7,067 bases of DNA from CAZQEZ01 sp964592475. GTDB lineage: Bacteria; Bacteroidota; Bacteroidia; Cytophagales; Cyclobacteriaceae. How positions within the stretch are numbered: the first letter of the stretch is position 1; the number at the start of each line of letters is the position of its first letter. The notes under the pieces are model-generated. The model was not told where the DNA came from, did not search any database, and saw nothing but the letters and a program-made list of their open reading frames with translations. The stretch spans positions 1 to 7,067 of the forward strand of contig CAZQEZ010000196.1 in assembly GCA_964592475.1 (NCBI GenBank), written 5' to 3'. Of this stretch, positions 7,003-7,067 are shown piece by piece. The position numbers and the translations under genes were made by a program.

Positions 7003-7067
7003 ATGAAAAAAGTTATTGTATCTACGGCAGTCTTTATTGTCTCTCTAACTACTGGATTTTCTCAAAT
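7003..7067 (+). CDS. 5' end of a divergent gene for an exported protein, cut by right window edge
   Basis: ATG at 7003 opens a frame of 21 complete codons to the edge, reading MKKVIVSTAVFIVSLTTGFSQ. This is a classic signal peptide: two lysines, a hydrophobic core, then GFSQ, the kind of cleavage-site ending common in Bacteroidota. An A-rich leader (6989-6999, nearly all A) lies immediately upstream, which fits translation initiation in this phylum, where Shine-Dalgarno pairing is uncommon. No part of the mature protein is visible, so nothing can be said of its function except that it is exported. It is divergent from the three-gene unit and may or may not be related to it. Confidence 0.75.
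   Translation, partial: MKKVIVSTAVFIVSLTTGFSQ

Overview
The window looks like chromosomal DNA of a low-GC member of the Bacteroidota, probably of the Cytophagales/Flavobacteriales type. This is an inference. It rests on AT-rich intergenic DNA, A-rich leaders without Shine-Dalgarno sequences, signal peptides ending in 'FAQ', 'FSQ' or 'GFSQ', and very large exported proteins rich in beta structure and FN3-type modules.

Layout: most of the window is one minus-strand transcription unit, read right to left. First is a gene for a 1426-residue exported protein (6682-2402). Next is a 673-residue exported protein of about six fibronectin-type-III-like modules (2402-381). Last is the 5' part of a small exported protein (381-1), cut by the left window edge. 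Both junctions have the same form, TGATG, in which the last base of the stop is the first base of the next start. There is no intergenic space, so the three genes should be co-transcribed and translationally coupled. A 320-bp AT-rich divergent region (6683-7002) separates the unit from a plus-strand gene at 7003, of which only the signal peptide is in view.

All three operon products carry signal peptides. None shows a catalytic motif I recognise. The large protein has a short helical N-terminus, about 450 residues of beta-rich sequence, about 430 residues of Gly/aromatic-rich alternating strands resembling outer-membrane or amphipathic beta structure, a bacterial Ig-like segment and a long C-terminal beta region. 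The FN3 protein looks like a binding or scaffold partner. The simplest reading is a co-produced envelope or surface assembly of unknown function: a large beta-structured body, an FN3 adaptor and a small accessory protein. I cannot name the system. I saw no RNA gene, mobile element or CRISPR array.
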